Of a stretch of DNA of 64,000 nucleotides, positions 62,960 through 64,000 are shown in pieces. Origin of the DNA: Gymnogyps californianus. Lineage: Eukaryota; Chordata; Aves; Accipitriformes; Cathartidae. The notes under the pieces are model-generated. The model saw nothing but the letters and a program-made list of their open reading frames with translations. It had not been told where the DNA came from and made no database searches. How positions within the stretch are numbered: position 1 is the first letter of the stretch; the number at the start of each line of letters is the position of its first letter. The position numbers were made by a program, and so were the translations under genes. Location: the NCBI RefSeq assembly GCF_018139145.2, contig NC_059474.1, positions 37,342,344 through 37,406,343 on the forward strand, given 5' to 3'.

Positions 62960-64000
62960 CTCAAGGGTTCCTGGAAAGGACCTTGACATTTAAAATACCT
63001 GAGTTCAAAATTTAAATAAAAAAGGGAACTCTTCTTTAACCCTGGAAGTACCTAAACTTACTGCCTTTTTTTTTTCTTTTTAACAGAAGCACCAGTGGAA
63101 AATATGTGCACACACCATTTGCGCCCTGAACTGTTCTGGCCTAAAAAGCAGGCAGCTAAGTCGCATTAAGTATAGAAACCAGGTGTGAATTACTGTGCGT
63201 TATCTCACATTTGCCACAGGAGAAGAGTACTCTAGGCTGGTTACCATGGTTCAGCTGATAGAAGGTAACTTAATGAGCTCTATTAATTTTCATGTGTATC
63301 TGATTCCCAAGATTGGGCACCAGAAGTAGAGCACTTACGGAGGAATATGACTCCCTAGTTTAGCGGCTAAGACTCCTAGGTAACCCAAGTTTTAGTCCAT
63401 TTCCTAGAATGTTTTATTTCTTTTCACTTAAAGTTACTGGTTTAAAGTAACAAAATTTTCCTGGGAGAGGAAGTCTGGGACCCAGAGCTGTCCTTTTTCT
63501 TTCTTTTTTTTTTTTTTTTAATGTGGTTATCTACTCCATCATAGCTATCTTTAGCATTCAGCTCTATGAATTATTCTTCTGAGGCAATTTACACTTGTAA
63601 GTACTGGACTTGTTCAGTACATAACAAGTTTTTGGATTCCACTTCAGAGGCCACATAGCTGACAGTTAGGCATTGAAGTAACTAATCTACAGGTATCTAA
63701 GTCCCATTGTTGGATCTGCTCCTAAATAGGAAAAAGTACCAGCAAGATATGATTTTAATTTAGCTAATTGCCAATCTGGCAGAGCTAAGACTTTCATTAT
63801 TTTAGTCATTCTGTTTATTTTATTCTGTAACACTATCTCTGCAAATGGCTCATATGCCTCCCCAAAATACCTGTATGTTGAGCTCCAGACTATCTTGAAG
63901 ATTTTATTTTACATCTGTTATGTTAAAGTAGTGCACGGTGAAACTACGTACATGAAGTAAGGCCCTGGTGGTTAACAGTGGAGAAAAACTGATCCATTCT
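62960..64000. other. Upstream flank of WWC2
   Basis: AT-rich sequence beyond the CpG island. It contains poly-pyrimidine tracts at 63065-63080 and about 63496-63520. The first is followed by AG at 63085-63086, a plausible plus-strand splice acceptor. No open frame of note and no recognised repeat. Confidence 0.6.

Overview
This is a vertebrate genomic window, almost certainly avian. It is one long, intron-rich locus with no operons or bacterial features. It carries CR1 retrotransposon fragments (the dominant bird and reptile LINE) and a solo LTR of a retrovirus-derived family common in birds. The only coding signal is one gene read on the minus strand: the 5' part of WWC2 (WW and C2 domain containing 2), a KIBRA-family scaffold of the Hippo pathway. 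Seven coding exons can be placed by reading frame, splice sites and family recognition: exon 1 (61799-61928), exon 2 (24818-24927), exon 3 (10953-11156), exon 4 (9878-9954), exon 5 (5161-5240), exon 6 (1611-1740) and exon 7 (195-341). They encode about 293 residues: both WW domains and the first coiled-coil region. The rest of the coiled coils, the C2 domain and the aPKC-binding C-terminus lie beyond coordinate 1. Layout from the 5' end of the gene (high coordinates) downward: upstream AT-rich sequence (62960-64000); a CpG-island promoter and first exon (about 61000-62900); a 36.9 kb intron 1 holding a dead CR1 copy, a CR1 3' tail and several homopolymer tracts; a 13.7 kb intron 2 with an AT palindrome; then a cluster of small exons with introns of 1.0, 4.6, 3.4 and 1.3 kb, the last containing the solo LTR. 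No second protein-coding gene, tRNA, rRNA, snRNA or CRISPR is supported. The open frames elsewhere are short, or lie in the GC-rich island where stop codons are scarce. Main points of interest: (1) exon 1 is one base shorter than its frame requires, so the sequence as given hits a stop at the exon 1/2 junction. This is most likely a homopolymer miscall, but a donor 4 bp downstream would rescue the frame. (2) A 71-bp motif cluster about 300-370 bp upstream of the ATG has two TEAD-type CATTCCT sites, three POU-like octamer variants and a 12-bp palindrome, suggesting Hippo feedback control of a Hippo regulator. (3) Farther upstream is a perfect inverted ACAAAG/CTTTGT pair resembling a SOXE dimer site. 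I found no new biological system; these regulatory and frame observations are the parts worth checking.
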